Shown: positions 35,901 to 47,745 of the stretch, piece after piece
Numbering within the stretch: position 1 is the first letter of the stretch
How the letters are laid out: each line of letters begins with the position of its first letter
Assembly: GCA_024699855.1 (NCBI GenBank)
Contig: JAMPIQ010000003.1
Coordinates: 2,728,001 to 2,792,000 of the forward strand
Source of the DNA: Aphelenchoides besseyi
Taxonomy: Eukaryota; Nematoda; Chromadorea; Rhabditida; Aphelenchoididae
Length of the DNA: 64,000 nucleotides
Direction of reading: 5' to 3'
The notes under the pieces: model-generated
What the model was told of the DNA's origin: nothing
Database searches by the model: none
Seen by the model: the letters and a program-made list of their open reading frames with translations, nothing else
Made by a program: the position numbers and the translations under genes

Positions 35901-37612
35901 TGGAGCTCCCGAAAATTTATTGGCAATCAGCAAAAATCGTCCGCGAAGACAAGTTCCATGAAAAATGACGTCCGGCCGCCGGCCAAGACGATCGAACTGC
36001 CGAGTCGAAAAGAAGAAAAAAGTTGCGAAAGGATCGCGCGCACTTAATTTCACTAAAACAAAAGCCGATTCGAAATTTCGGCGTCCAACTGCGTTTTGGC
36101 ATCCGACGCAAAAACTGTCAAGACGTCAAATCGCGTTCGAGCAGAAGACGTCGAAGTGCCGCGCCAACCGACTGATCTGCGCAGATCCCTTCTCTTCTTT
36201 GTTGGCTAGTTTGGCCTCGGGAAAGCGATTTGAATTGGAGCCTACGGACAAAAAACTCGACGACACAAATTGACCTCCGGAGTGATGATTTAAGAGCAAA
36301 ACAATGGGAAAGAGGCGAAAAGAAACGAGAATTCCGGACAAGCCAACGAGTCCATCGATCATCTTCAAAGACGACGAGATTGAGCGGAGATTTCGAAGTC
36401 GTTGGGGGCAAAATTGTGTCTCTAGGAAAAAGTTGAAAATCTTTGTTTCCAATTCATTTCGGTAATTTACGACCGGAACGCATAAACAAACATGCAAAGT
36501 GGCACCAAAGTTGCTCACGAAGTGCTCATTGCGCCGAACTGGCGACTTCCGATTGTCACTCAAACTGGTCCGTTCGACTGCAAAGGTCACTTGATACAAA
36601 AAGTGAGTTTAATTTTGTGATCGCCCACCAACAGTCGTTATCCCCAAAACGCTTGTGCTGATCCAATGAGCGATAAGAAGGGCAAATGATCTGTCACTTC
36701 ATGTCGAATCCCCAGAAGCCGAATTGACACGAGTTCTTCAGAACGCGAAGTGACAAGCGCGAATTGACACATCGAAAGCCGTTCCATTTTATTTCGAAGT
36801 CGTGGATTGACCCAAACAACCGAAGTTATGCGCTTCGCTGGGCACTGGAGTGGCCCAACGGTCAACAAGAACCTCGAACGTAATCTCGACCGCAAACAAA
36901 GCGATCACGCTCTCTACTCGCACAAACACTCAAGGACTACAATGATAAAAGTGGTCCCAAAAACTTTGAAGTTGGTCGTTAAGAGACTCCGCTTGGCACC
37001 TTCTAATCGCCATTCATCCAACGGCACGTATTAATAAGCAGAAATGGCGTTTGTTTGCGTGCATTTGGAGTGTGTCTTTTGGGCTGCGAAATGGCACAAC
37101 TAAGTGGATGAAGTTTGCGCACTTGACTACAAAAAACCCAATTCGTGGCCAACTGCACAATTTGAAAGCTTCAAAGCGGCGAATCAAAAGCGAATTCAAC
37201 AGTTGAAAACGAAGAGCGGAAAACAATTAGACGCGAATTCCCGCACCTCTTTGGCACTTTGGAGACTCGAGAAAAGTTTAATTTCCAGTATCCGCGCCAC
37301 CACTCTTCCGCCATTTAACTTACGTGTTGTTGGAGAAGACGAGATCGTAGTCTCCGGCCGGTTCGATGAAAAGATCGTCATCGAACGGCTTCGGAGACAT
37401 CAGACGTCGTTTCAGATCGTTTTCGTAGGCCCAACGAGATCGCGAGTCTTCAGACGGCTGACGTTGGGGTTTTCGGCGGTTCTTTTTGTATCGATGACGA
37501 TGTTTCACGACGCGTTTCGGAACATACGATTGGGCTGTCGATGAAGAGAATTCTGTCGAAGATAGTCGATTTTGATGACGATTCCTACGCTTCTTTTTCG
37601 CTAACTGTCGAC
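29968..37612 (-). CDS. cam-1: ROR-family receptor tyrosine (pseudo)kinase, CAM-1-like
   Basis: Domains in order on the minus strand. A basic N-terminal region ([11 protein letters not shown], exon 37612-37324). An Ig domain ([40 protein letters not shown]). A Frizzled cysteine-rich domain ([15 protein letters not shown] to [15 protein letters not shown]). A kringle ([11 protein letters not shown] to [20 protein letters not shown]). A transmembrane helix ([19 protein letters not shown]). A tyrosine-kinase domain ([59 protein letters not shown]) and a Ser-rich tail. This architecture is unique to ROR receptors, which bind Wnt and guide neurons, axons and polarity. The glycine loop is lost, the VAVK lysine is Gln (31072-31074) and DFG is DFA (GCA at 30618-30620). 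Two introns exceed 1 kb (33005-34432, 34824-37323). The signal-peptide exon lies upstream and was not found. Confidence 0.92.
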
Positions 37613-40600
37613 CTGAAAAAACTTCGCGTTAAAAACAACGATCTGAAGACACGTTGGAAAAACAAGTTCAATGAGAAGGCAAGTCATTTGGCTAATTTGC
37701 TCGAATGGTCACAAAAAGACGAGAGGAACGAGTCCGTACGAGCTAATTAGCGCGCAAATATACAACATTTTGTTCTCAATATGTCGATGACACGGAAGGG
37801 AATAATCAGCTCCACTAAGTGGCCAATGTTTGTTACTTTTCGTAGCTTCCGGAACTTCTCGGTCGGACAACCAAAAAGCAACAGTGTAAGTATTGGGCCT
37901 TTTGTTTTGATTTATGTTTGCACATTACTCACAGCTAACAGTCGTTTCACACCTGCAAACCTCTTTTCAACGCAAATAAGTTCGCGTTGACAAAACGGAC
38001 AAGAAATTTCATAACTCGCGACTTCCGTCAAGTGTTAAAAGTGACCAGTCGGGAAGGAGAATTGGGACGTGAGGCGGAAAGATGAAAAGTTGAAAAATAC
38101 GTTCGACATCCGCCCTCCACACTCTTCATTACTCCTCTATTCATGCAGTGGACTGACGAGTTTTTGGTAAAGAAACCGCGCGAACAAAAAGAGCAAATCG
38201 CCTCAAAGGTGTGGAACGAAATCCGCTGACCGTCGCGAAGATTATCGAAGCAAATTTCATTCTTTTCGCCATAAACGAAACAACAAAATCCTTAAAATCT
38301 GATTAAGTCTCGCCATCAAAAACGTTAATTGCGTCAAATAGGGGACCATCGAATTCGTTGGCGAGCTAATCACATTGAGCAAAACTTGTTCTACGGACCT
38401 CGATGAGTGTGATAACTCTCACAATGCACCTAAAAGAGTCCAAAAACACACTTCTCCTGCAAATCCAATAAGACAAACTTGTTGCTTTGAAGCTAACTTT
38501 GTGTTCGTTGCCTCGAATCTGCGCTCTCTTTTGTTAACTCGGCAATTCGAACGACCACAAATTTGCAATTCACAGCCGCCTTGCAAACGTCGCGCAGTTA
38601 AAAGCCCTCGAGCGGATTGTTTGTGTTCAACTAACGAGCAGAAGGGTAATTCAGCAGAACGAATCGGAAGTCAAAGAACTTAGGGAGCAAGATTTGGGGT
38701 TCGAACGGTTAAAAACATCAAACGAAAATAGAGAATTCGGGATTCACAACGAAATTTGTCGTCACTGTGCAGTTCCCGTTCAACGGCTGATGGAGCAGTG
38801 GACTCCGAGTTAATGCGATTAACACGCGGCGGATGCGTTCGACCAACAACTCGGGAACGTTCTCCAATTCAGCCTGCGGGTAAATTGGAATATGAAATCG
38901 CATAAACTTCGAGTCGGCAAACCAATCCGGCATCTCAAGACGACGTTTCGAGTTGTCCAATAATCCTCGACTAAAACCGGAAGACAAATTGAAATCCGAG
39001 TACCAACCTCCTGATATTCGAAGTTGAGATTCTCGAGCAATTTTGTTCGTCGCGCGAGGCTTATAATCTCGACAACTCCGAAGGTATTCGCGAGCAGATG
39101 GATTAACACGTTCGCATTTTTCCACTCGACCTTTTCACCGTCGAGAGTCGCAAATTTGCGGATCAAACCGCTGGAGCGCGAAGGACGTGAAGTCTCCAAA
39201 AAAGAGTAATTTTCGTCTTTGAGTCTAATCACTCCAATACGACAAAAGAGCGAAACTGTTGAATGGAAACAGAAGTACAATAATCTCAACCGGCAATTGA
39301 TCTTCTCGCCAACAACTAGTGCTTTTCACTTATCAGTTCGAAGCGAAAAAATGATGGCCAAAAGGAAGAGAGTCCGAGATTGACTCAAATGTCTTTCCCG
39401 TTGTCTCCGCCAATCATAACTCCCGTCCAAAAGCAACAACTGATCTTGTTCCCCAAAGATTAAGAGCCAAATGAGTCGGAAAACGTGTCGTGATGACAAA
39501 TCGACTGCCAACGGCAATGAGCAAAACTTACGAGCTTGCGGTTGAAACGCCGAATTGATTGAGTAATTGCGAGTTAATTGGCAGAGGAATGAAAGTGCTA
39601 AGTGGACAAAATGCACAAGATTTTCGTGTTCATTCGTTTGAGTTGTAACTCGAAACCGAAGTTTTGCGTTCGACAAGTTTCATTACAAGCTACTGGTGTC
39701 TTTCAAATCAACCATAAAGATCATCTGCTTCTCACAATTGAACAGCGAAGTTTGCGTTCACAACCACGAGTCTATAAACAAAGGAGTGCTGACGTACAAG
39801 TTTTCGTACAATCGAACAGCTGACCCCGACGTTTCAAACCGCGAGAATTAGGAACGAGAGCTGTTTTTGCTGTTCAATGGACAAACACGAAGAACTGCCG
39901 ACAAGGAGATTGTAAACAAATACGCCGATGGAATGCAAAAAATTTCGAGATGACGCCAACCTTTAATTTCGTATTCTGCCTGCGGCCAAACGTCGTGGAA
40001 ATGACCAACGAGGCAGATTGCTCAAGTGGACAGATGCGCACTTCTTGAACCGAAGTTCCGATTCAACTTGTCGGCGTTTAGAATTAGGTTGTTCCAATGA
40101 ATATTAAACTCTGAAGTAGATGTGTTCAATCGAGCACGAGCGCTTAAATTGGGGGCCATTTCGAAGGCGGTGAACATCAAAATTTCTTCAAAGGTCTCCG
40201 CATTTCCGGTAACAAGCGAAAAGGTTGAGAACGGCGATTGGCCGGAAGTTTTCATTTAAACAATGAAATCAAGTCATTTCAACTCCAGCAACTTGCTCGT
40301 GAGTTTCGACTGCCATAGCGCCTTCAGCTCTCGACCTTTTCGCTTAAACGCCAAAGGGATTGGATCGAATTTCCAGCGACAACGAGCTGCGGTCCCGCGG
40401 TCTTGGCAAGTTAAGAAGTCGGAGGTTTGTATGCGTTTCATTCTCCACTGACTCTCGACTTTACCTATTTAACTGACCACTTGAGATCTGATTGTCTTAA
40501 GCAGCTAACGGTCTTTGAGCAAATCTCCTTTGCGTTTGACTCATTAGCAGCTTACGGATCAAAAACTGCCGCCGCAATCCATGAAATGAAACGCGAAAAT

Positions 40601-43600
40601 ATTCAAATGGACAGCCGCCGGAATTCGAGAAGCGTTCGCAGGTGTCCGTGCGGGTAATCACTTTCCATGCACGAACGACGCCAATTTGCGCGGATTAGAC
40701 GCTCAGTTTTCGAATTGGCCGACCAAAATCACGAAACTTTTGACGACGCACAAACTCCGAACGTTTAAACAACTGAAAGGTCAAGATGAAGACGACAATT
40801 ACGGCGCGTAGTCGGTTATTCAATCAACAAGGAAGGCACTCGAGACAAAGGAAACAGAACGCGCAATAAGCAATTAGGACAAATAAAAAAGACGTTTTTG
40901 TGACGCTCGAACTGCAAAAGAATGAGAAGCGAATTTGCGTCTACGGTTTGCGCATAATGAACTCCACTTTTTTTGTGTGTCCATCTGCCTCCTCTTTTGT
41001 TGTGCCACCAAGTTTAGATGCAGGTGTAGTCCAAACTTGCAATTCCACGCATCAAAAGAACCGCAAAACGGAAATGCGCATGGACGAACTCATGTTCCCG
41101 TCTCTTAATCTGATCAAAAAAGACATGAATATGCGCTGGAACCACGAAACGTCAATCAAAGTCGTCAAATTGATGCAACAAACCACTTGAAATGAACGAG
41201 CGGAGAATTCGAATTTGAGATCAATTACCTGGCGATCTTCTGTGCTCCAAGTTGTTCTCCAACATCCAAACTGGAAAGCCACCCAACTCCTCCATTCCAA
41301 TGCTATGGCCTGAAAACTCGTGGATCAGAACTTCCGCGGTTACACGTAATACGAGACGTTCGTACGTCGAACAAGCGCCGAGATTTTAGTCGTATTCCGT
41401 TAGTTTAAAACAAAAAACTCGAAACAAGAATAAACAAAACGACCTGAAGGTCGTGGACACAAAGTTTGTCTTGGTCGCACCGTGCCAACAAGAAGTGCAG
41501 AAGAGTTATTGTTACGAGAAGACCAAATTGGTCCAAAGGCGACGAAAATTGACCAAACGGCCGACCTCAACGTACGACCAACAAACGTGTTTGCGATTTC
41601 GTTTTTTCTTCAAACTTCTCAGCTTTGAGAATCACACTGACCACTAAGGTAGATGCCCAACTCGTACGAAAACAAAGAGTTGAGAGTAATGAAACTGGAA
41701 AACACGCGAACTTCTTGTCCCGAATGTAATGAAAGAACTAATTAGAAGCGTACATGATTTCGCGTTCGATGAGCAAAGCGTATGTTCGAAACGAATGGTA
41801 GAAGTCATGGAAGCGTCGGAATTCGTTTGCTGTTGATGAGTCGGCTGGTTGAAACGTGCAGAATTGCTCGGCAAGTGTGTTTTTTATGAGTTTGCCGTTA
41901 AATGAAGATGAGTGGAGAAGAGATGCCGAAAAAACATTTCGCTTGTTTTTTGAATACAAATAGATCTCGCTAATTAGTCAGGGACCTCTTTGAAGACTGT
42001 ACGGATTTGAGGTGCTGAAGAAGAGCAAACAAAAGACAGCCGCTGGCAAGCGCATAATCTCCAAACACAATCATTGCCTTTCATGGACTCAATTGGCAAG
42101 GTCGGAGGCTAACGGTCCCCATTTCACGGATTATCCTCCTCCTCGCTTTCCCCATTGCACTCCCAATGATTCCGAAGGACTTCAGATTCCGCGCCTGAGC
42201 GTGGCACGTTTTTATAAATTCCGCTCTTCTCATCATCGTCGGTCATCCCGCGGCTAAAAAACGTCAACGAGCGGAAGCCCGTGAGTCAAACGGTCAAAAA
42301 ATCGCGCTGAAGGGCGGAAATAACTCGGCCGTTTGTCGTCAAAAATTCCCGAGTCTTCAGAAAAAACTCGAATTTCAAAGTGGACTCTTGATGAGCGTGG
42401 AAACGGTGGGCGAAGTTGGCGTAATAAGTGAGATGCGTGTAATTGATACTCTCGCTTCTCAACACGCAAATTGGACCGTGACAAGCGGTCAGTTCAAGAG
42501 AAGAACTGAAACACCGTTGTCTCCTATTCCAAACGTCGAATTCAAATTTGATTTGCTTCACGAAATCCCGCACTTTCGACGAACAATCGAACTGATTGAC
42601 GAAAATGCCCGTTCCGCAATTTCATTTGATTTCTGAGTTTCAATCGCATTGACAGCCCACTCGTCCTTTACGTCGACAGTGCAATCGACGATGATTTTCC
42701 GTCTATTCAGCTTTTCGATATATGGCAAGTTCGTTAACTGTTTCTATACGATCGTTACTGTCACATCGGAGATCATTTTGCATAACTTATCAAGTGTCAA
42801 CTCGTACGTCTATTGAATAGTTGAAGAAGAAACGTTGTCAGTAGGTGTAATCCTCGCATAGAGAACACAGTGGCAAACAGACACTTTGAAAGAAGCTACA
42901 GCATAAAAACGAGATGTTCATAATTCAGCATTCGTATGAGTTCTCATCAAACAACATTTCCGAGTTTCTTGTTTATTGTGTTTCAATAAAAAGTGTCAGA
43001 GTTCGAGCTCACATTAACATTCACAAGGTGAATTCAACAAAAGTCGAGTTAATCAAAGACGATAGGATTGCTTGCCGTTAGCTTTGGAGGTCTTCATTTC
43101 AACTCGAGAAGATTGACCAATTTAATAAACAAAATGGATAGTTTCGACGAATGCACAAACGTCATTTTGTGCTCTAAAATAAAAAATCGATCGGAGCAGT
43201 AACAAGTGTACTGAGTGTTCGTTAAGATTTCATGTATAATACGAAGGTCTACGAAGATACCAGCTACTTTGAACAGCCGCATTCCAACGGCAACGTGATA
43301 AATTAACACTTCTATGAACATAGAGTTGAGTTGATGCAAATGACAAAGAGCTTTGGAAGATTGCAGACTCAAACGTAAAGTCGTAAATTGAATTAATTGT
43401 TGAGAAGAACGGGCATGTTAGTGAAATTTGAATTACTAGAGTAACAATGTTTAACTGGAAGGACCAATAAAAGACATACATTCCAGAACTTACAATCAAA
43501 GCGAATGGCAATGCTTGTTGGCATTCCAATTAGAAGTGAAGAGTAAACGCCGTTTGTTGCTCGAATAACATGTTTGTCGCTCAACTCCACTGGACAACAA

Positions 43601-46126
43601 ACAAAACTACAATGACGATTGAAACTGTTGAGAGTTAGCAGAAAAACCTTTTCTCAGCTCCGTGAACGACAGTAACGGCTAAGAGATGTTGGTGGAAGTT
43701 CAGTCAAGCGCTTGGAATCATTATTGACACTATCAATTGCTATCGTGTTTTTAATCAAAAACGATGAACCAGTGGTTAAAAAATCATTCTTCTGGTTTCG
43801 ATCAACCTCGGAGCTCATCACCTAAACTACCGAACTGACGAAAATGAACAAACGAAACGAGTGAAAAGAAAACGGAAGTGACTTTACTCAATACGAAAAT
43901 CGCTAAGGTCGATGGTTGTTTGATTATTTGAAACGTCTTTTCTGACTCAATCCAACGCGTTTGAAGTAAAGAACACGGAAGGCTTTGTTCAACTCGTGGA
44001 AGTGAGTACCGGATTGCTGTTGAGTTAGCTAATTGCTTCTGGACTTTGTTCTCATTACAGGAAGCAAATTTGAACGACAGTCGGCTTCTTTTCAAATGAA
44101 AAGTTAGTCTTTGTTCAAAATCAAGACCGCGATTTTCGGCTCAAACGTGGCATTTAATGTTACCTTCTATTTTATCGAACAACAAATGACTGTCAGAGAA
44201 CTTTACCAAAGCAGGTTTAGTGCTATCGACATAAAACGCTCATTCGAAGCTTTTAAAAAGGTTGAAAAGAACGTCTTTCTTTCGATCAGGACGTTTGATT
44301 ATGATACTTTGTAATCATGTTGTGGGTCAAGATTTTGCAGAAAATGACATTTCCTAGGCTTTTGGTCCCAATAACCGTCTTAATTTACAGCCACCAGTCA
44401 TCTCGTGTGTTCGTTGACATCTGAACAAACTTGTTGGAGTATATGCTGCAGTTTCCGTAGCGAAAAGTTTGCTCATAGCCATTTACGCGGCTTTTTATTG
44501 CTTTCGATCGCAGACGTTGGAAATTGCAGAAGCTCACGTTCAACGTTTTTATCTCGAACGTCTGCGGTCGATTGTTTTTGAACTTTTTTTTCCCGCAGAC
44601 TTCCGGTGAAGAGAGTTTGCGCGTTCGAGGAAATGGATTCGACCGTCGATTTTTATGGTCTGCGAACTGGGACGAGAGGTTTCGTTGAAGTCGATTTGTT
44701 CGGAATTCGATTTCGCATCTCCATACTTTTGAGCTGCGACGTCGATTGAGCGATAAAAAAGAAGAGTGGCCGTTTTGCAACCTTGTTGATTGGCGCGTGT
44801 GAATCGCGTGATTGCCAAGACGACGTGATTAGGGTTCTCGGAATTGGCGCCAAAAATGACGATCAATTTCTTTTGTCGTACGAGTTTGCAATCTTTTGAC
44901 GTTTTCAAGGTTGGAAATCACGGTCCCCGTCGTTGGTATTCTTCGCCACTTCGTTCGAATTTGCGCGCGGTGTCTTTGCGATTTTGAGCGCCGAGTGGAA
45001 AGCGAAAGGACGGTCGTCCGTGCTAGTCGCCGACAACGTTTCGTGAGTGTCCGAACGTGTGTACCGTTCTTACGAATCGCCCGCCCGTTTTTTCCTTTGC
45101 GCGTCGGTCTCTCATCAATCGCATTTTGATGTTCGGAAGAATGGCGGGCTGTTGGACGCAAAAATATTGTTTAGGACGTTGTGTAGTTATTCAGAAAACT
45201 AATTTTTATCGTTGATTTTTGTTAGGTTTGAGCGTGATTTTTGGCGTTTGGTTGTGATCGTATCCGAGGACTTTGGCGTCAAAATCCGAAAGCGCCGCAA
45301 AGAATGGCCGCCAGTAACGGATAAGAGCGCGATCGATGGCTCGAAGTTATTTCGGCAAAAACGAAAATCCAAATGTCTTTAAGGCAATTTCTACGATAAG
45401 AAGCAGCTGCGCGATTCAAAGGCGATGTCCTGGAAATGGCCGTAGGTGAATTGCGTTAGTCGCGATCGTGATTAGAGGTCGCGTATTAGCTTGAGGTGTT
45501 GAGGGCGTGAGTGGTTGGCGCAGTCATTTGGCACATGGGTGGAGTCTTCAGAGGATATATAAACCGGTACTTCGTGTCCAAATTCAGTCCGCTCTTCCAC
45601 TCCTCCAATTAACTCTCTCGTTTGCTTCTCCCAGTTTACCGGTTCAAATTCAGAAGGTAACCGGGAAAGCATTCGGGACGGAAGTTGAAGGATCCATTCG
45701 ACTCCTACCTCTAGTATATTCCTATTCTCTAGTCCACTATATTTCCGTACGAGACGTGCGGTTTCGGATGTTCGCCGCGGTGTTCCAATATTAAAGAGAT
45801 CACCGGGTAAACATTCGACACAACACGCTTTCGACTTATAACCCCTTATTTTTCACTGTTGATCTTGTTGTATCGGGTTGTCGGAGTGCATCGAAAGTTT
45901 TGACTTAAGAGATGTAACGAAATTCTGTTCGATGAAATGAATGTGTTTATGTGTCATCTGTAACCGTGAAGAAATTGAAATAACATGATGAACCGAAACG
46001 AGTGAAAACAATTGGTACTGGAAATTAAACCAATGAGCAGAAGTGTAAAAAATACCGACGAAGAAAAATCATTTTTTGTGGTATTCACGAACATGTCGGT
46101 CCTATAGGTCGCGTTTTAAACCTTTT
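37613..46126. other. 8.5 kb without a supported gene; probably 5' intron/regulatory DNA of the ROR gene
   Basis: Open frames of 60-150 codons occur on both strands, about what chance gives at this composition. One minus-strand stretch is more exon-like (about 41390-41231, reading LIHEFSGHSIGMEELGGF and ending at a phase-1 donor CCAG|GTAATT). Its phase matches the acceptor of the ROR exon at 37612, so it could be an upstream ROR exon. TATA-like elements on the plus strand lie at 42213-42218 and 45556-45563. No domain is recognised. Confidence 0.4.
45556..45563 (+). promoter_or_regulatory. TATA-like element of unknown transcript
   Basis: TATATAAA, followed about 30-60 bases later by a pyrimidine-rich stretch (TCCGCTCTTCCACTCC). 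A similar pairing, TATAAA then TCCGCTCTTC, occurs at 42213. No downstream coding frame was identified, so the transcript, if any, may be non-coding. Confidence 0.3.
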
Positions 46127-46652
46127 TTAACACGTTTGCATCATCGTAAACATTCCGAAGGTGATGTCTGTGGGCTTATTTGTTTTTAAATACTTTTCCA
46201 TTGCAATTGCCAAGGTTGCAGTTGAACTTCCACGAACATCAATTCGTTGCACACGATACAAATTGAGGCCTAAAACGACCATTAAAAGTAAGACTGTTAA
46301 TCTACTTACATTTTCAGGCTCAATTGATTGGCCAGTCATCTTTTGGAAAGCAGAGGCGTGAGGGTATTGGTACAAAATGATGGTAAGCGATAAGATTTCG
46401 AATAGATCGATCATGTTGAGCTAAATGTTGAGCTTCAGGTTTGCAAAACAAAAAAGTAACCAAATTTGTCACTCAAATTAAAACGGCTAAACAGTATTTC
46501 GAGATCAATGTTTTCTGTCCACTCTATTGAATACGATCGTATGATTAGAAGTTCACAGTTGGCAGCATTCACACAAATACTCGTGGGCAAAGCGGCAAAA
46601 TGATATTGAAGCTCCAAGCAAACAATAAAAACAAGAAAATGAAACTCATCAT
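46127..46652 (-). CDS. Possible small secreted protein, unknown
   Basis: The minus strand opens with a signal-peptide-like start (MMSFIFLFLLFAWSFNIILP, ATG 46652-46650). A later exon reads LFEILSLTIILYQYPHASAF and, across a clean 45-nt intron (GTAAGT...TTTTAG), GLNLYRVQRIDVRGSSTATL and a C terminus TFGMFTMMQTC. The joins between the first and second pieces are not resolved. No family assigned; it could be a remnant. Confidence 0.3.
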
Positions 46653-46766
46653 TTTGTAGTCGTAGTAGAGGAACTGAGGTTTCTTCATCAATTCCAACGT
46701 CACCAGATTTTTTTCGATTGTTCCTGCTCCTCTTCGGATTGCAGTGGATTTTTGTCAACAGTAGTT

Positions 46767-46872
46767 GATGTTGAGGTGAATGGAACACCAAATCGTGAGC
46801 CATATTTAGTCGCGATGAAACGTTTCGTCAATCCACCAGCTTCTGCAGCGAACTGTCTTGTTTTTGAGGTTT
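46767..46872 (+). repeat. 106-bp exact copy of a HAD-phosphatase exon fragment
   Basis: Identical base for base to 56003-56108, inside the PUDP-like phosphatase. The copied piece starts within the exon (at GATGTTGAGG) and runs 4 bases past the exon end into the intron (GAG|GTTT), so it came from genomic DNA, not a spliced mRNA. The flanks are unrelated. It keeps an open frame but has no partner exons here, and sits about 50 bp before a decayed receptor-like gene. Confidence 0.95.
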
Positions 46873-46924
46873 CATCGTGCCAATTTAAACTATCTGGTGA
46901 TTCTCGAGTATCTAGGTACGTTGA

Positions 46925-47745
46925 CTTCAATGTCTAAATACGATAATCATTTGTCGGGTTGTTATATAAGTTTGATTTATGGTTTACTTCCTTGTTTCTT
47001 TCGATACGCAACGATATGTTGGTCGTATACGCTTTCGGCACGTCAATACATGCTTCTGTTTCTATTAGTTCTTCTTCTTTGTTTGATTCAATCTACAATA
47101 ATTTGCCATCTTTCGGCTGTTCATTACGAACAAAATATTCAAATAATTGAAGTGCTTCCCAACGACAAATGTACACGATTTGTTCCACAGTACAACAGCA
47201 ACAACAAAGCGAGCTCGGTAACTGCCTAATTGAGAGTTGAAGATGATATCGATGTTTCAGTTAGAAATTCGAGTCTTTTTGTTGTGGATTACTGTCCAAT
47301 ACCTTTTTGAGGTTTGTGATCAAAGGGACCAAAAGTCGATAGCAATATTTTAGTACTCGTTTATTGTTGTTCGAAGAACAGATTTTTGTCGTTTTAATTG
47401 ATATAAACCTCATTGAACAATTGATCGACGGATCTGTCGAATGGTTGTCAATCCAATGATCTTCATTGTCTTTGTACTTCTAACTGCTCTTCTATTGCCT
47501 TACGCACTTTATGCTAAAGAAGGAATACGCCAAATGCAGAATATGCACAGGGTAACCAAAACTCCATAAGTTTTTCATAACGTGTTTGGTTTTGATGGCT
47601 TCACTGAACCAATTAGTAAGATTTGTGCACCAATAATCTCGAAACTATATGATGGGTACTAATAACCTTGAGTTATATCGACAGGTTGACGAAAATTACT
47701 TTGCCTTTCTTCTTATTGTTCCATTAGTAAGACTTATTTGTTTCC
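46925..47745 (+). pseudogene. Decayed gustatory-receptor-like 7TM copy
   Basis: Hydrophobic exon-like blocks in the right order: YMLLFLLVLLLCLIQSTIIC followed by HLSAVHYEQN, LEIRVFLLWITVQYLFE, then PMIFIVFVLLTALLLPYALY and AKEGIRQMQ. Next comes ISKICAPIISKLYDG, which parallels YSPKICDIGKIFVAHLDQG of the intact gene at 2.5-4.1 kb. LLPYALYAKEGI likewise parallels VVYPARIREEI. Stops and missing joins (for example after RTDFCRFN and in the stretch before 47690) indicate decay. No start codon with context was found. Assignment rests on order and local similarity to the intact copy. Confidence 0.45.

Noticed and set aside
41290..41350. HEFSGH taken as a metallopeptidase HExxH motif
   Set aside because: The second His is one residue too far (HExxxH) and no further zinc ligand or fold signal is present.
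39008..41390. Loose resemblance between minus-strand translations near 39.1 kb (VLIHLLANTFGVVE, KLLENLNFE) and 41.3 kb (VLIHEFSGHSIGMEE, WMLENNLEH), suggesting a repeated domain
   Set aside because: The DNA is not similar and the match is short; cannot be told from chance without a statistical alignment.
37613..45500. Many 60-150 codon open frames, some with protein-like texture (for example minus 38718-39289 and 42254-42573)
   Set aside because: At this base composition several frames of 90 or more codons are expected by chance in 8 kb over six frames. None shows a domain, signal peptide or consistent splice chain.
45640..45670. GGTTCAAATTC resembling a tRNA B box
   Set aside because: No A box, no cloverleaf arms and no acceptor stem could be formed around it.
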